64,000 nucleotides of DNA from positions 3,344,001 through 3,408,000 of the forward strand of contig NC_066596.1 of assembly GCF_905475345.1 (NCBI RefSeq). Reading direction: 5' to 3'. The position numbers and the translations under genes were made by a program. Below, piece after piece: positions 46,399 through 57,917 of the stretch (the first letter of the stretch is position 1; each line of letters opens with the position of its first letter). The DNA is from Vespula vulgaris (taxonomy: Eukaryota > Arthropoda > Insecta > Hymenoptera > Vespidae). The notes beneath the pieces are model-generated. The model did not search any database, was not told the origin of the DNA, and worked only from the letters and a program-made list of their open reading frames with translations.

Positions 46399-46498
46399 TC
46401 GTGATTCTTCGACCGATATAGCGAGCATCGTTGCGCGGACGGACGGAACGTGCATCGCACAGTACGATGCCGATCCTATCGGTAATTGCGGTTGGACC
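46399..46498. repeat. Triplicated element, copy 1
   Basis: Its core (46438-46489) matches copy 2 at about 46 of 52 aligned positions. It has GACGGAC, AACGTGCA (46447-46454), GCACAG, GATCCTATCGG and TAATTGC (46483-46489). Weaker similarity runs upstream to TCGTGATT (46399). The word CCGAT-CCT-ATCGG is a small inverted repeat. Confidence 0.7.
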
Positions 46499-47131
46499 AT
46501 CTTTCTTTCTTTCTTTATCTTCCTCGAGAAGGAGAAGGTGATAGGATGAACGTAATATCTAACTGAGTTTTTCTAACTTTGATCTTGAATAGATATAAAT
46601 ATATGTATATATCGATCCTTTTTATTTTGTAATAAAAAACAAAATTGATACTGTCGCGATGTTTTAAAAACGTCATCAATATATATCTGAGTAGCTTGAA
46701 AATAATTTTAATCTAAACAGGACGTTCGACTCTCGTCGACTTTTTTCTAATAAACGATCTACAATCTTTTCTCTTTAATTCTTTTTCTCATTCTTTTCTT
46801 TCTGTTTCGCCTGTACAACATGTGCATCTATCGTGTTTATTTTTTCGACCAAAGTATCGTACAGTAGAATCGGGTTAAATGTAGGTACATAAAGTTTTTA
46901 TCATTAGAGCAAGTTCTAATTTCTAGAGCGATTAGAAAGGACAAAACGTAAACGTAAATCGACCGTTAGACTGAACTGTAATCAGGAATAAAGTTCTTTT
47001 TGGTTTGCTTTCCAAACAGAGCGGAGTTGTACGTACCTATAGAATCTGCGTACTCCGGTAAAAGGGAGGTTCCTTTCTTTCTCTTTCTCTCTTTTTCCCC
47101 CTCTCTTTCTCTCCCTCTTTCTTCTTTCTCA

Positions 47132-47235
47132 TCGTGATTTCTGGGACGATACAGCCGAGCGCTTGTCGTCGTGGACGGACGAACGTGCACCGCACAGCGC
47201 GACGCGATCCTATCGGTAATTGCAACCAAGCATGG
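47132..47235. repeat. Triplicated element, copy 2
   Basis: Core at 47174-47223. AACGTGCA (47182-47189) is followed after 27 bp by TAATTGCAACCAAGCATGG (47217-47235). Upstream TCGTGATTTCTGGGACGATA aligns with copy 1. No shared reading frame survives the one-base gaps, so a coding origin is unlikely. Confidence 0.7.
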
Positions 47236-47877
47236 CAGGGTAAGGAGGACAAGAGAGGGACATGGTTGAGTGTGCTCGATGGAAAGAGAGGAAGAGGAAA
47301 AGTAAGAAAGTTCGATGATTATTACGATCGGCTTTGATCGAAAAGAATACAACTCGTTTGAGCTACCGAACGATGACGAAAGAAAAATAAAAAAAAGAAA
47401 CATATTTAATATGAAGTCATATATCTATCTCTTAGAAAAACATAGATTTATACGAGTTCGACCATTTATAACACCATAGATTTTTTCGCGACAAAATTAA
47501 TTACTCGTTCGTATTCGAAAGTTAATCCGTTTGGTAAGGTACCTTTAATATATCTTTAATAATTTTCCTTTTAAACGCGATACAATGTTGAATTATTACT
47601 AACTTAATAACATATTCGTTAAGGGAGATATCGGAGATCGTTAACAGAAAAGAAAAGACTTTAAAGAGTGGGAGAAAAAGAAGGACATCCAGTAGTAATA
47701 GTACGAATGTAATAGTCGCAGGTGCAGTTCGACATAGCGAATCGGTATGTTGATGCAATTAGTAAAGCTCTCTGTCTGTCCTGTTTCTACTCTTATACTC
47801 GAGCGATCAGAGAGTTTCCGTAGAGATAGATAGATGAATAGATTGGTAACTAGTAGATATACATATACAGATTGATG

Positions 47878-47883
<6 letters not shown>

Positions 47884-47914
<31 letters not shown>

Positions 47915-47925
47915 AGAGAGAGAAG
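47884..47925. repeat. (GA)n tract
   Basis: GA repeat with GGGA interruptions. Confidence 0.9.
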
Positions 47926-48537
47926 GAAAAGGTATGTCGTATATTAATGTGTGCCAACGGAGCGTGTCTGTCATGTAAGCCAGTAGGTAGGTGAGAGCAA
48001 CGAAGCTGATCGAAGCCACGTGAGTACTTTTCTCTTGTTTGTATATGCAGGTACTACATACATATTCGTGAATCCGATCGCAACAACCACTACTGATTTG
48101 CTTTAATTAGAGCAAGTTCGCCTACATGGAAAGATAAAAATTTTTAAGACTCGTCCTCTCCTGAATTCGTCCTACTATATACATATATAGTAAAATCCTT
48201 AAGAACCAGGATTGAATTTTAATAGATATCACATCGTTCAATGTACTATCCTGATTTATAGCACAACAAATAGTGAAAGTGATAATGTATTTCTTTTTTT
48301 TCATTCGGTTCTTGTCTTCATCGTTAAAAGCAAGAATTAAAGTCGGTCAGTCTCAATCGTAAAATGAATATCTTAAGAATATATTTATGCATAGGATGTT
48401 TTGTAAAAAAATTTACGAGCTTTCCAGATGTCGGTTTGAAAATTTTTTTTTACGAGACGTCGTCATTCGCGACTTTTATCACGACTCTTTGATCATTTTG
48501 AATGATTTATGTGGAAGGGTACGAACGACTAGGATAA

Positions 48538-48572
48538 TTTATTTATTTATTTATTTATTTACTTATTTATTT
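48538..48572. repeat. (ATTT)n tetranucleotide repeat
   Basis: About eight ATTT units with one ACTT variant. Confidence 0.95.
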
Positions 48573-49184
48573 CGGAAAGAATTTTTATTCGCGTTAATGT
48601 TTAAAATTGATATTTTTATTCACGAGTGAGAGCTTTTATGCAACGATCGAAAGGAGGTTAATATGATCGTTAAGGTAAAAGGTGAAAGGGCAAAGTATTG
48701 GAATCTCGATCGAGCTACGACAGGATCGATGACTAATTGGCCGATTCGTGATCCTGCTGCGTTCGGTTCCGCGGATTAAGTTCGCCCACGCGATTCTACT
48801 AAGGTACAATAAAGGAACGATCGGTTAACGGTGCACCAGCAACAACAACAGGAACGATTCTTTAACAAGGTCGACGAGTGACTGGTGAATTTCGATTTGT
48901 TTCGCTTTATCGTTCGAACGGATGTACCGAATGAAATCAGTACTTACCTGTATCGCTATCCTGCGAATTAAAAAAAAAAAATGGAATGCTTTCGCAAAAT
49001 CATTTTCTATTTTATTTTTCTTTTTATTTTATCGATTTTATTGGTGCATCATTTTCTTCTCTCTCTTTCTTTCTCTGTCTCTCTCTCTCTCTCTCTCTCT
49101 CGATTCAGTCAGCTGAACTCTCTCTGTTCCTCTCTCTTTCTTTCTCTCTTCTTTCGCGTATGCGCAGTAAAGTCCTCTTTATCT

Positions 49185-49240
49185 CTCGAGTTCGAACTCG
49201 AGCACAGTTCCTACGTCGATTCCTCGACGATACCGTGGTA
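49185..49240. other. Palindrome cluster
   Basis: CTCGAGTTCGAACTCGAG (49185-49202) is an exact 18-bp palindrome. It is followed by CGTCGA-TTCC-TCGACG (49214-49229) and TACCGTGGTA (49231-49240, arms TACC/GGTA). A partial NRF-1-like word (CGCGTATGCGCAG) lies upstream at 49155-49167. Confidence 0.55.
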
Positions 49241-51374
49241 CGTTCCTCGAAAACGTCGAATCTGAGAAAGTAAATTCATTTTTAATAGATAAAAGTTTGT
49301 CGGTGAATATAAAACAAGGAGTAATATTATAAATTGTTGACAATCGTCTGATCTATAATGGTGAAATACGAGATGAAATATTTCACGATTATCAAAATAA
49401 CAGTTATGAGAGGCAAGTACGTTTAATTATTAAACTTATCGCGCGCAAAACATTTGTACTATTAGATAAAATGCATTTCTTTTTGTTTTTTATTCAAATC
49501 TTTTCTCTCTTCGAAGGAATGCGATCACTGTGTTTTCTTTTTTACGGGACGATTATCCCCTAATTGTTGGTGTTTTCTTGTTTTTTCTTTTTTTCTTTCT
49601 TCCTTTTTTTCTTTTGCCGTACATGAGAATTTATGTGCACGCGTTTTACACACTACATCGATCTGTACTTTTTGTGTCGTACGACTAGTCATGCCCATTA
49701 TAATTGCCGACAGCGAGGAACAAATTAGACGGAGAAAGAGAGAGAGAGAGAGAGAGAGGAAAAGAGAGAATATATATCTCGAATTAATCTCAGCATCGCA
49801 ATATCGTTTCCATTTTTCAGTAGACACGATACACTGGTAAACGTCTGACACCAATCGCCTTTCGTTTCGAGTACACAGGTGTACATGCGTGCGTACGTGT
49901 GCGCGAGTGTATACGTATATGTATGGTAGACTGTTGCACGCGTGTAAAGTCGTAAAAGCAGCGATAGAATAATTATCGGTACTGAAACCTTTCCGAGAAG
50001 ATAACAATTACGCTTGGAAAATCCTCGTCTCGGCTACTTTCCGCTCGACTCTAAACATAGCTAGATTATAGTACGGCTCTTTAATGGTCAGTGAACATTA
50101 GCGCTCCGACCACTTATCTCCCCATAAAGACACTGGATATTACGTGTTCTCCCTCTTTTTCACTTTCTCTAGATTCTAGATTTGAAATAGAAAAGAAAAA
50201 AAGTAAAATTGGGAGGTAACCCCAAGGACTTTTTTAAATAATTTTTCCTAATTTCATGTTGGAACGTTCGGATAAAGATCGATTCGCATGTTTCAATTCG
50301 ATCTAAGTTCCCTCACTGTAATTTACATTAACCGACTGAACTGAGATCGAAGGAACATTCGTCAATGTGTAAATTTAAGTAAATTGAAATAACGTAGAAT
50401 AATATTAAAATCATTGCGATCGAATAGATACTTGTGACAGAATAGGAATCGATGTGGGAATCGGTTTAAAATCGATTTAAAAAATGATGATATACTGGGG
50501 CAATTAGTTTAATAATTTTTTATCGTTCATGAAGATTTCAACGAATCATTCGCCGAACGATCTTAAAGGATGATTTTCACGCTGGGAACCAGCTTGGAAT
50601 CGATATTGGCGTCCTCGAGTATAGGATCCTTTCGACGTCTCGATGACGTAGAAAAGCTACACGTGGAATCTCTTTAGAGGCAAAATCGTGAGTCGGGCAA
50701 TCGATCAATCGTTTCTCTAGGCGTTACGGGTTATTACGTGAAAAATGCTTGTACCTTCGATAGCTTCTCGCCGCGGGAGGGTCCGGACCCCCAGCGTACT
50801 TCTTCTCCTTCTCCCAATCCTCCTCTTTCACCTTTCCTTTCGCCATCGGCCATCATCATCTATCTCCTCTTTCCTCTCCCTTTTACCTCTTTTACCATTC
50901 CGCACTCCCTCACCCTCGTCTTCCTAGAGTTCCTTGCAATGCATCGTCCTCTCTCGCTCCTTCATGATCTTTCTCTTCTTAGCTTCTGCTCGAAAGACGA
51001 ACGGTGGGTCTTATTGCCTTAACTTAATTACCAAGGAGCCACGATAAAGTGGAAGACGTTCCTTTTATAATCGATTAGGAATTATTAATTAAGATTATCG
51101 TTATTACGATATTAATCATCTCGAGTAAGGAACGACGAAGTGATACTAATCAGGAAGGCTCTTCTAAATTATTTTCATTAATCTCGTTAATAAGATCGGT
51201 TCCGTGTTACGCCTCTCGTTTATTCTCGAATGAAATCGTTTGTTATAAAAGTATATTGTATTTAACTATGTTTTACGTAGATCCGTATAAAATGTATACT
51301 GCTATATTCGTATAGTAATATACATCGGAATATATATTGGAAGGTATGCTATCGGGAAACATCGTTTATAAATT

Positions 51375-51635
51375 TTGCAAAAGACACATCGTAAAGGCGA
51401 TCGTAAATTTCGCGCGTATCGAGCGAAGATCCGTAAAGAGCGGGCGCATTACGTATGCGGCTGCGCCTATATTGTAACTCACGGCTATTGTTATTATCGG
51501 TGCTCACGATCGGCCATTAACGCCGTCGAGTGCTCCCGGTCGCAACGCGGCAGCACCAATGAAAACGATAGATGCAACGTTCCTTATGTTCTATTGCCTT
51601 TTCGAATCGAAAATTTTAATTATTTCATATTGTAA
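51375..51635 (+). other. Hairpin-bearing island with an 86-codon open frame
   Basis: The GC content rises sharply at 51410-51560. GGCGCA (51443-51448) pairs with TGCGCC (51462-51467). GGTGCT and AGCACC (about 51500 and 51551) with inner GATCGG/CCGGTC can form a longer stem. The frame through it is Cys/Arg/Tyr-rich but begins at a non-ATG codon and matches nothing I know. Confidence 0.3.
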
Positions 51636-52137
51636 ACGCAATCAGATAGAAATTCATATTCAATTGCATGGTATTAAAAATATATATCTATATGAAAGAG
51701 ACGACGATAAGATCGATCATTAAAACGATAAGCATTTAATCGGCGGATTATTATCTACGTTAAAAAATAAACGTGCTACACAGAACAAGGAACACAGAAC
51801 ACAGATCACAAGTCACAATTACAAATCACTCAATTAATGTATTTCTAGTGTAATCAATTTTACAATTTCCTTTCCTCTCTTTCTCTCTCTCTCTCTTTCT
51901 AGCTTTGTACTTTACATTGTGATTATATATTGACCTTTCCTCCTTTTCTCTCTCTCTTTCTTTCATTCATTTAAAGCCTCGCAGTCTGCTTAATAGCTAA
52001 TATTTCCGCAAGTTAAGTAGCTTAAATTTTCTGTTCAGTCATAAAGAGCAATTATTGCCATATTTCATTTGGATTGGATAAAAATAATAGAAGTTTTTTT
52101 GGGAATTATAAATACACCGATTAAAGCTTTTATATTA

Positions 52138-52147
52138 CTACTACTAC

Positions 52148-52183
<36 letters not shown>

Positions 52184-52197
52184 TGGTAATAATAATG

Positions 52198-52236
<39 letters not shown>
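52138..52236. repeat. (CTA)n / (ATA)n trinucleotide tract
   Basis: Three CTA units, then ATA repeats, an ATGATGG interruption and further ATA repeats, about 100 bp. Confidence 0.95.
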
Positions 52237-52237
<1 letters not shown>

Positions 52238-52657
52238 GCGTTTTCACGTTTTCTCCGATTAATCAATCATTATCGATCGTTCGCACTTTGTTGAAGTAAA
52301 GTTGAACCTGGCGTAGAAAACGATCGGTGCAACACGGAGGTCGTTAGACGATAAATTTATCCATCTCTCGATCTCGAAGAGAGGCGAAAGCGAGTCGGGC
52401 TTGTAAAGCTGTGAGTGCGAGTTCTGCCGCGTAAGAGAACCGCCTTCAAGCAGACACGTCTGTTTAGTCGTTGCTTACAACTGTTAGTCGATCCGATTCT
52501 ACCGATCGAAGGAAAAATCTTGCGCAAAAGGTGCCGTTTGTTTCGCCCCGTAACCCCGCGAAGTCGTTCCTGTCGGTCTATAAACTAAATGTGGCTATCT
52601 AATTCTCTCTTTTTAATGCGTTTAACTTATACATACGTATACATATATATTTATAAG

Positions 52658-52659
<2 letters not shown>

Positions 52660-52701
<42 letters not shown>
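52660..52701. repeat. (TA)n tract, about 21 units
   Basis: Uninterrupted alternating TA. Confidence 0.95.
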
Positions 52702-52704
<3 letters not shown>

Positions 52705-52803
52705 TACACGTATACCGGAGGGCGCGCGATTTTAAAGGCCGATGGCGTTGGATAAAGGAAAGCAAAAGTAAAGAACGTTTAAGCCGTCGTCCTCTCTTTC
52801 AAG

Positions 52804-53253
52804 TTGTTAATATCAAAGTGCATTCGAGTCTTCGATCATTTCGATAACGATTGCCTTTCTTTACTTCGTACGTCGTGGCGAAGAAAACGATCTATCGTTT
52901 CGCGTCTTTCGATCTTGCGTAGCACGACTCGCCAGCTGAGAAATCAATCGACCTCATATAATCGAAACGTTCCTTTTATGGAATCAGGTGTGAAAATCGG
53001 AAATACTCGGCCCCTATCGATATCTGTTCGTTTAACTCGAAATGCGAGTAATTCCATCGCTAATGAAACAGCTTTAACAAGTTCCCTTCTATTCGAACAT
53101 GTTCTTGGAAATTTTAATGATCTCTTTCGGTCGTTGTATTTGTCGAAAAAAAAAGAAGGAAAGAAAAGAAAAGAAAAAAAGAATCGCCGAGGTATCGTTA
53201 AAACATGCAAACGAAAGCAAATGACCTTAAGGAAGCTTTTATCGAGCTTTTGA
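52804..53253 (+). other. Unassigned open frame, 149 codons
   Basis: Open from a TTG; the first ATG is about codon 59. Mostly Arg/Ser/Leu/Asn, then a Lys-rich stretch from a purine tract (about residues 115-127). A 127-codon frame is open on the opposite strand, which weakens the coding case for either. No domain is recognised. Confidence 0.1.
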
Positions 53254-54225
53254 AAATATTTCGAACGAGTAGAACGAATGATTCTTTTCAAAGGTGACTC
53301 GATGGAAGGAACAATTCGGACGGACAATTATTTTCGACGGTAATTTAGTAATTGCACTTTGGAGGTAGAAAATTTTCTTCTTTTTCTTTTCCTTTCTTTT
53401 TGCTTCCTTCTTCTATTAAAACAGAAAATATTTGAGTTTAAAATATACATACGTAGGTATACACGATAATGATCTTCGTGATGGAAGTCGGTTCCTTCAT
53501 TAGTCGCTACCGTTGGTCAGACTATACGATCTCGGTCCTGAACGCGCGTGCGCACACACATTCACGTGTACTTACGCTCACGGATAGTTATTCGGCGCGC
53601 GAGCACGCATGCCGGGCGTTCGACAAAAAGCGCTCACCGTACGCGTGCAAAGTGTTTCGTAACCTCGAGGCATTCGGGGATTCCAGATTCTCGACACCAC
53701 TTATCTCTCATGCAACTTTCTTTTACCGAGGCAGATGAGAGGCGCCGATAAAAACTTATGAAATATATCGACGTTTTATTGCGCGCGCACTCGCGCACGC
53801 CGGCCTTTTGATCGATGATCAAGTTATTAATAATCTCTTTACGTTCTTAGCCGATATATCAGCCAATCTTTAAAGTCTTATTTTATGAGTCCATTGACTC
53901 TCGACGATGAAGATTTATTGTTTCCATTTTTATTTTATTTTTCATATCAATTGAATTTAATCGATCGGTGTTCCTCGTTGACAAATTTGATAAAAAGGAT
54001 AGCGTTGAAAAATAGTAAGAGATAATACTTAAGTCAGCTCGTAGAAATGTTTTCTATGATATTGAAAGTAAACAATACCGATGTATCTTTGAAACATATT
54101 CGATTCATTTTTCTATTAAGGATTTAAGAAGACCGAATCGACGATTCGAACGAAAGGATTAATCGAAAAAAAAAGATAAATGAAAGTAAGGAAAGGATGG
54201 TTCGAACGTGTAAACGGTATTACGC

Positions 54226-54681
54226 GTGTTAGTGCGTAGTACGAGTATGTATAGGTACCATACAACATATATCGCGTGCCATTTAAGATGCCTATCCGAA
54301 CACGGTGTTAAAGATAAAACAATGACAGGGCAATTAATCGAAATGGTGCCGCACTGTATCTCGTGTTGGTGTCCCTCAAACGATAGAGCGCGTTCTTCAT
54401 TACGTTCAGGTAGAGTCAGCTCGTTTGTAAGAGAGAAAGAAGAAAAAATTCTTCTCCATATAGGTCCGCGTACTCGAAGGAGTAAAGATAGAGAGCAGGT
54501 CCAGAAATATCGGAAGAAGATTCTGTTAACTCGGCTTGACTATTCATCTGTCGTTCACAGTTTCGATAAACGATGGAAACGATCCCATTTGAAAGTCGTC
54601 AGAGATCTTTTTGTCCAACGAATTAATATTATCGCTTTTTTTTTTACTCTTTTTACACCTCTTTACTTTTTTGAAAATTGA
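54226..54681 (+). other. Unassigned open frame, 151 codons
   Basis: Open from a GTG; the first ATG is codon 8. Residues are varied, with a His/Cys-containing patch (about 43-50) and a hydrophobic, Phe-rich end. No known domain. A frame this long is expected about once by chance in a window of this size. Confidence 0.1.
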
Positions 54682-54779
54682 TTAAATCCATTCGAGAGTT
54701 GTTCGAACGTATTATCATTTATTAAAAATTATTTTACGTAATAGTTATCGGTTTTTATGTAATGAGCTAACATCTTAAG

Positions 54780-55397
54780 ATGGCAAACGAGCAATGGAAT
54801 AGCGTGTTGATGATGGTGAACGAGCTTGTCATTACGACATCGCTATCATACTTCATAATAGTAGACTTTCATCATTATGCCACCAGGAAACAGGGTAGAA
54901 AGAAGGATGAAGAAAAGCAGAAAGCAAGGAAAGAAAAAGAAAGATACAAAAAGAAAGGAGAGAGAGAGAGAAAGGATAGAGTTTCTTCTCGTTCACGTGC
55001 AAAAGACTTTCAAAGTAGGCCCTCGGGTGTTACTTCGTTCTTCCTCGACAATTCTTCTCCTTGCAACTTTGTTGCGTTCGAAAGAAAGAATAAGAAGAAG
55101 GAATGCGAGCACGTATATCCTTCGGCTTTAAAAGACGATAACCGGTATTCGGGCATCGACGAATATGTTGAGCGAAAGAGGCTTCACGAAATCGTTTTCC
55201 GTTTCTCCGGAGAATGGCCGGCTTTCTGGCGCCAAGCGTACGATCCACCGTGCTCTTTATTTCTTTTTTCCCTTTTTTTTCTTTTTTCCTCTTTTTTCTT
55301 TTCTTTTCTCTCATCTCTCTCTCTCTCTCTCTCTCTCCCTCTTTCACTCTTTCTCGTTTTCGTCCCTCGTTCTCACTTTCTCTTAAAAAAACGTTGA
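54780..55397 (+). other. Unassigned open frame, 205 codons
   Basis: Starts at an ATG. Residues about 10-30 are hydrophobic, 38-72 are Lys/Glu/Arg-rich from a purine tract, 73-160 are mixed, and the last 45 are Ser/Leu/Phe from a pyrimidine tract. The two tracts inflate the length. It matches no known family. Confidence 0.12.
55265..55380. repeat. Polypyrimidine tract
   Basis: T-rich then CT repeats, over 100 bp nearly all C and T. Confidence 0.9.
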
Positions 55398-55679
55398 AAA
55401 GTATTCTCAATTAGCTTAACGAATTTGTTCGCGATTAAATTAGCGGGATCAATTAATTTATAATTGAAATATTCCTTCGGATATAAAAATACTCGGGCTA
55501 ATCGCTTTCAATAATACCCAGAGGACGATATTAAGTTATTTTTAACAGTAATATACCTTGTGTGTGGTAGCACGAAAGAAATTAGTCATTAGTAGAAGAA
55601 GAAAGAGAGAAGGTTTTTAAGGGAGGACGAGCAAGCACTCTGGGTCAAATCAGGAAGAAGAATGGGTGAGGGCGAGAAG

Positions 55680-55918
55680 GAAGAAACAGAGAAAGAGAGA
55701 CAAAGAGAGAGAAAGAGAGAAAGAAAGAGAAAGAGAAAGAAGGGTTTGAAAGGACGTTGATGGTACTGGATACCTACGGACGAGTTTCGAGAGAAAATAA
55801 TTTGCGGGTGTCCGGACTGCGATGTCTGCGGTCTCTCTTCGTAGAATCGTAAGAGAAAGAGAGAAAGAAGTAAGTAAGAGAGAAAAAGAGAGAGGGAGAG
55901 AGAGAGAGAGAGAGACGA
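55680..55918. repeat. Two GA-rich tracts
   Basis: GA/GAAA repeats at 55680-55745 and 55855-55918, separated by about 110 bp of complex sequence. Confidence 0.9.
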
Positions 55919-56874
55919 AAGGGATGCGAGGAGGACGAATATTGTGGTCGGTCTTGGTAGATGAAAGAAAGAAGGGGTGGAGAATACATGGAGATGAGGT
56001 AGGAGACGAAGATGAAGAGGAGAACCACGGTCCAGGCCTCGACCTCGAGCTTTATTAACTCTCCGAGTAACGTTATACACCGCGGAAGAAGAAATGCGTT
56101 TGCGTTTACGTTCGATTCGAAACGTTCCTTTTCTTTTCTTTTCTTTTTACCTTTCTAATATGGACGGATGAACGATTTAACGATATCGATCGTATACGAT
56201 CATTTATTTCTGTTTAGAGATAATTAAAGATCGTCTATTAAATTTTATTATTCGAATGATCAGAATTTAAAAAAATATTTTACTAATACTGTATATATGT
56301 TTCTGCGTCAAAGAAAGTTTTAGAAGTTCGAGAAGAAGAAAGTTGAGGATTTTAATCATTACAATATGAATGAAGGCAACACAATGCAACTAATTACTTT
56401 AAATTATTTGTAGAATCGTAAAAGATGAAATAGTCCTCTCTCAGGTACGCGGAAATAGTCGAATTTGAAATTCTACGTGTATCCTCCTTCCTTCCTTGGT
56501 AACTATGAGAGAAAAGAATAAGAGGGTAAGAGGGTATCCCGTTAACGTTTCTTCGAGAGATACGATCGAGGCTCCTACCTTTTTTCCATCTTCACGAAGC
56601 TTCTCTTGAATTTCCGGGCACGAAGGCAACATCCACCGGCAGCAACTCGCGGTTACACGAGAGCTCAGGACGAATTATTAACTACGTCCGTCCGTCAGAG
56701 CACCAAGAGAGTCTTTCTCTCTTTCTCTTATTCTTAAGACTTCGTTATGGTTAACGTTCTCTCCCCATACGAGAAGGGATGATGAAGGAGATATTCTAGC
56801 TAAGTCGGTACGCAATAATTCAAGGATCCGTTTAGGCGCCTCTGCCCTCTCTTTCTCTTACTCTATCTATTTTT

Positions 56875-56985
56875 ATCTCTCTCTTTCTCTCTCTCTCTGT
56901 CTGTCTGTCTGTCTCTATCTCTCTCTTTCTTTTTCTCTTTCTCTCTTTCTCTTCTTCTTCTTCTTCTTCTTCTTCCTTCTACACA
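56875..56985. repeat. (CT)n-(CTGT)n-(CTT)n tract
   Basis: CT repeats, three CTGT units, more CT/CTTT, then about eight CTT units. Confidence 0.95.
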
Positions 56986-57336
56986 ACCATTCAACGTTTC
57001 CCTTTCCTTTTGATGGACTGGAACCGGTAATTTTGTTAAAGCATAACAAAGGAAAGAGAAGGTTCTCTCCTCTGTCACGAGGCGCCCTTAGCTTTGACTT
57101 CTCTTAGCGATTGCGATCTCGTTGTTGGATTTACGGAAGTTAACGGGAATTTGGAAGAGGCTGGGGTAACACGAGACCTTGCATTTTGAAACAATTCATT
57201 TATCTAATCTATCGATGTAGATAAGCAAGAAATTTGTGATAAAAATGAATGTTAATCGTCGAAATGAACGAATCATTTTTTTTTAAACATTGTCCTTCGG
57301 ATAGTGAAGTAAATACATGTAATATAATAGAATTTA

Positions 57337-57388
57337 AAACATATATATATACATGTATGTACGTACGTATGTATGTATGTATGTCTGT
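57337..57388. repeat. (TA)n / (GTAT)n compound repeat
   Basis: Short TA run, an ACATGTATGT junction, then GTAC and GTAT units. Confidence 0.9.
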
Positions 57389-57844
57389 ATATTTAAAGTC
57401 TACAAAGTTTTCTTGTGTAATAACATAGCAGATGTCTCTTTTTTATTCAAGTAGCCGTCAACATTTAATATCGCTTCGTCGACTATTCATAGTTGAGCAA
57501 AAGGTTTGTCGTAAGCGTGGGATTTCGCTTTATTACGCGAATAGTCGGTATATGTACTTGGACGCACCCCGAGAAAGAAAAGAGAAGAAGAGGAAGAAGT
57601 TAGGGAAAAAGATAGAAGGACTGTATACCTCTCCCTTCTTTGCCCATCTTCTCCTTCTCCTTCTTCTTCTTCTTCTTCTCCTCCTTCTCCTCTTCTCGGT
57701 ATTCACATGCAAAAGCAACGAATCGTCGTAGGAAACGCGCGAGCACGGAATAATGGCATCCGTGGAGAGCTGCTTTCGAGCAAGAAACGCGTTCCAGCAT
57801 AAAGCACGCTATAGGACTCTCCTAAGATAATTATCTATGTTTCG

Positions 57845-57917
57845 AGGGAGGGTGGGAGAGAGAAAGAGAGAGATAGAGAGACAGAGAAAGAGAGAGAAAG
57901 AGAGAGAGAGAGAGAGA
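57845..57917. repeat. (GA)n-rich tract
   Basis: GA repeats with GATA and GACA interruptions, ending in a clean GA run. Confidence 0.9.

Larger units (their letters stand above)
44220..48640. other. Segment holding the triplicated element
   Basis: Contains the three diverged copies described separately (44276-44330, 46399-46498, 47132-47235). GA tracts lie at 45405-45465, 45600-45670 and 47884-47925, CTTCTC at 44541-44612, a pentanucleotide repeat at 46062-46134 and (ATTT)n at 48538-48572. The rest is AT-rich non-coding sequence. Confidence 0.65.
48640..52720. other. Complex segment with palindromic islands
   Basis: Inverted repeats: CAGGATC/GATCCTG (48721-48756), the 49185-49240 cluster, GTACAC-AG-GTGTAC (49871-49884), GCTGG/CCAGC (50582-50594) and 51443-51557. 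Repeats: CT 49052-49100, ATA triplets 52138-52236, (TA)n 52660-52701. A CpG-rich complex island lies at 52320-52570. No gene is recognised. Confidence 0.6.
52720..56100. other. Segment with three unassigned open frames
   Basis: Less repetitive than its neighbours until 55260. Contains a CpG-rich island at 53540-53800 and the hairpin TTGATC-GAT-GATCAA (53808-53822). Pyrimidine tract 55265-55380 and GA tracts 55680-55745 and 55855-55918 close it. The open frames are listed separately. Confidence 0.55.
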
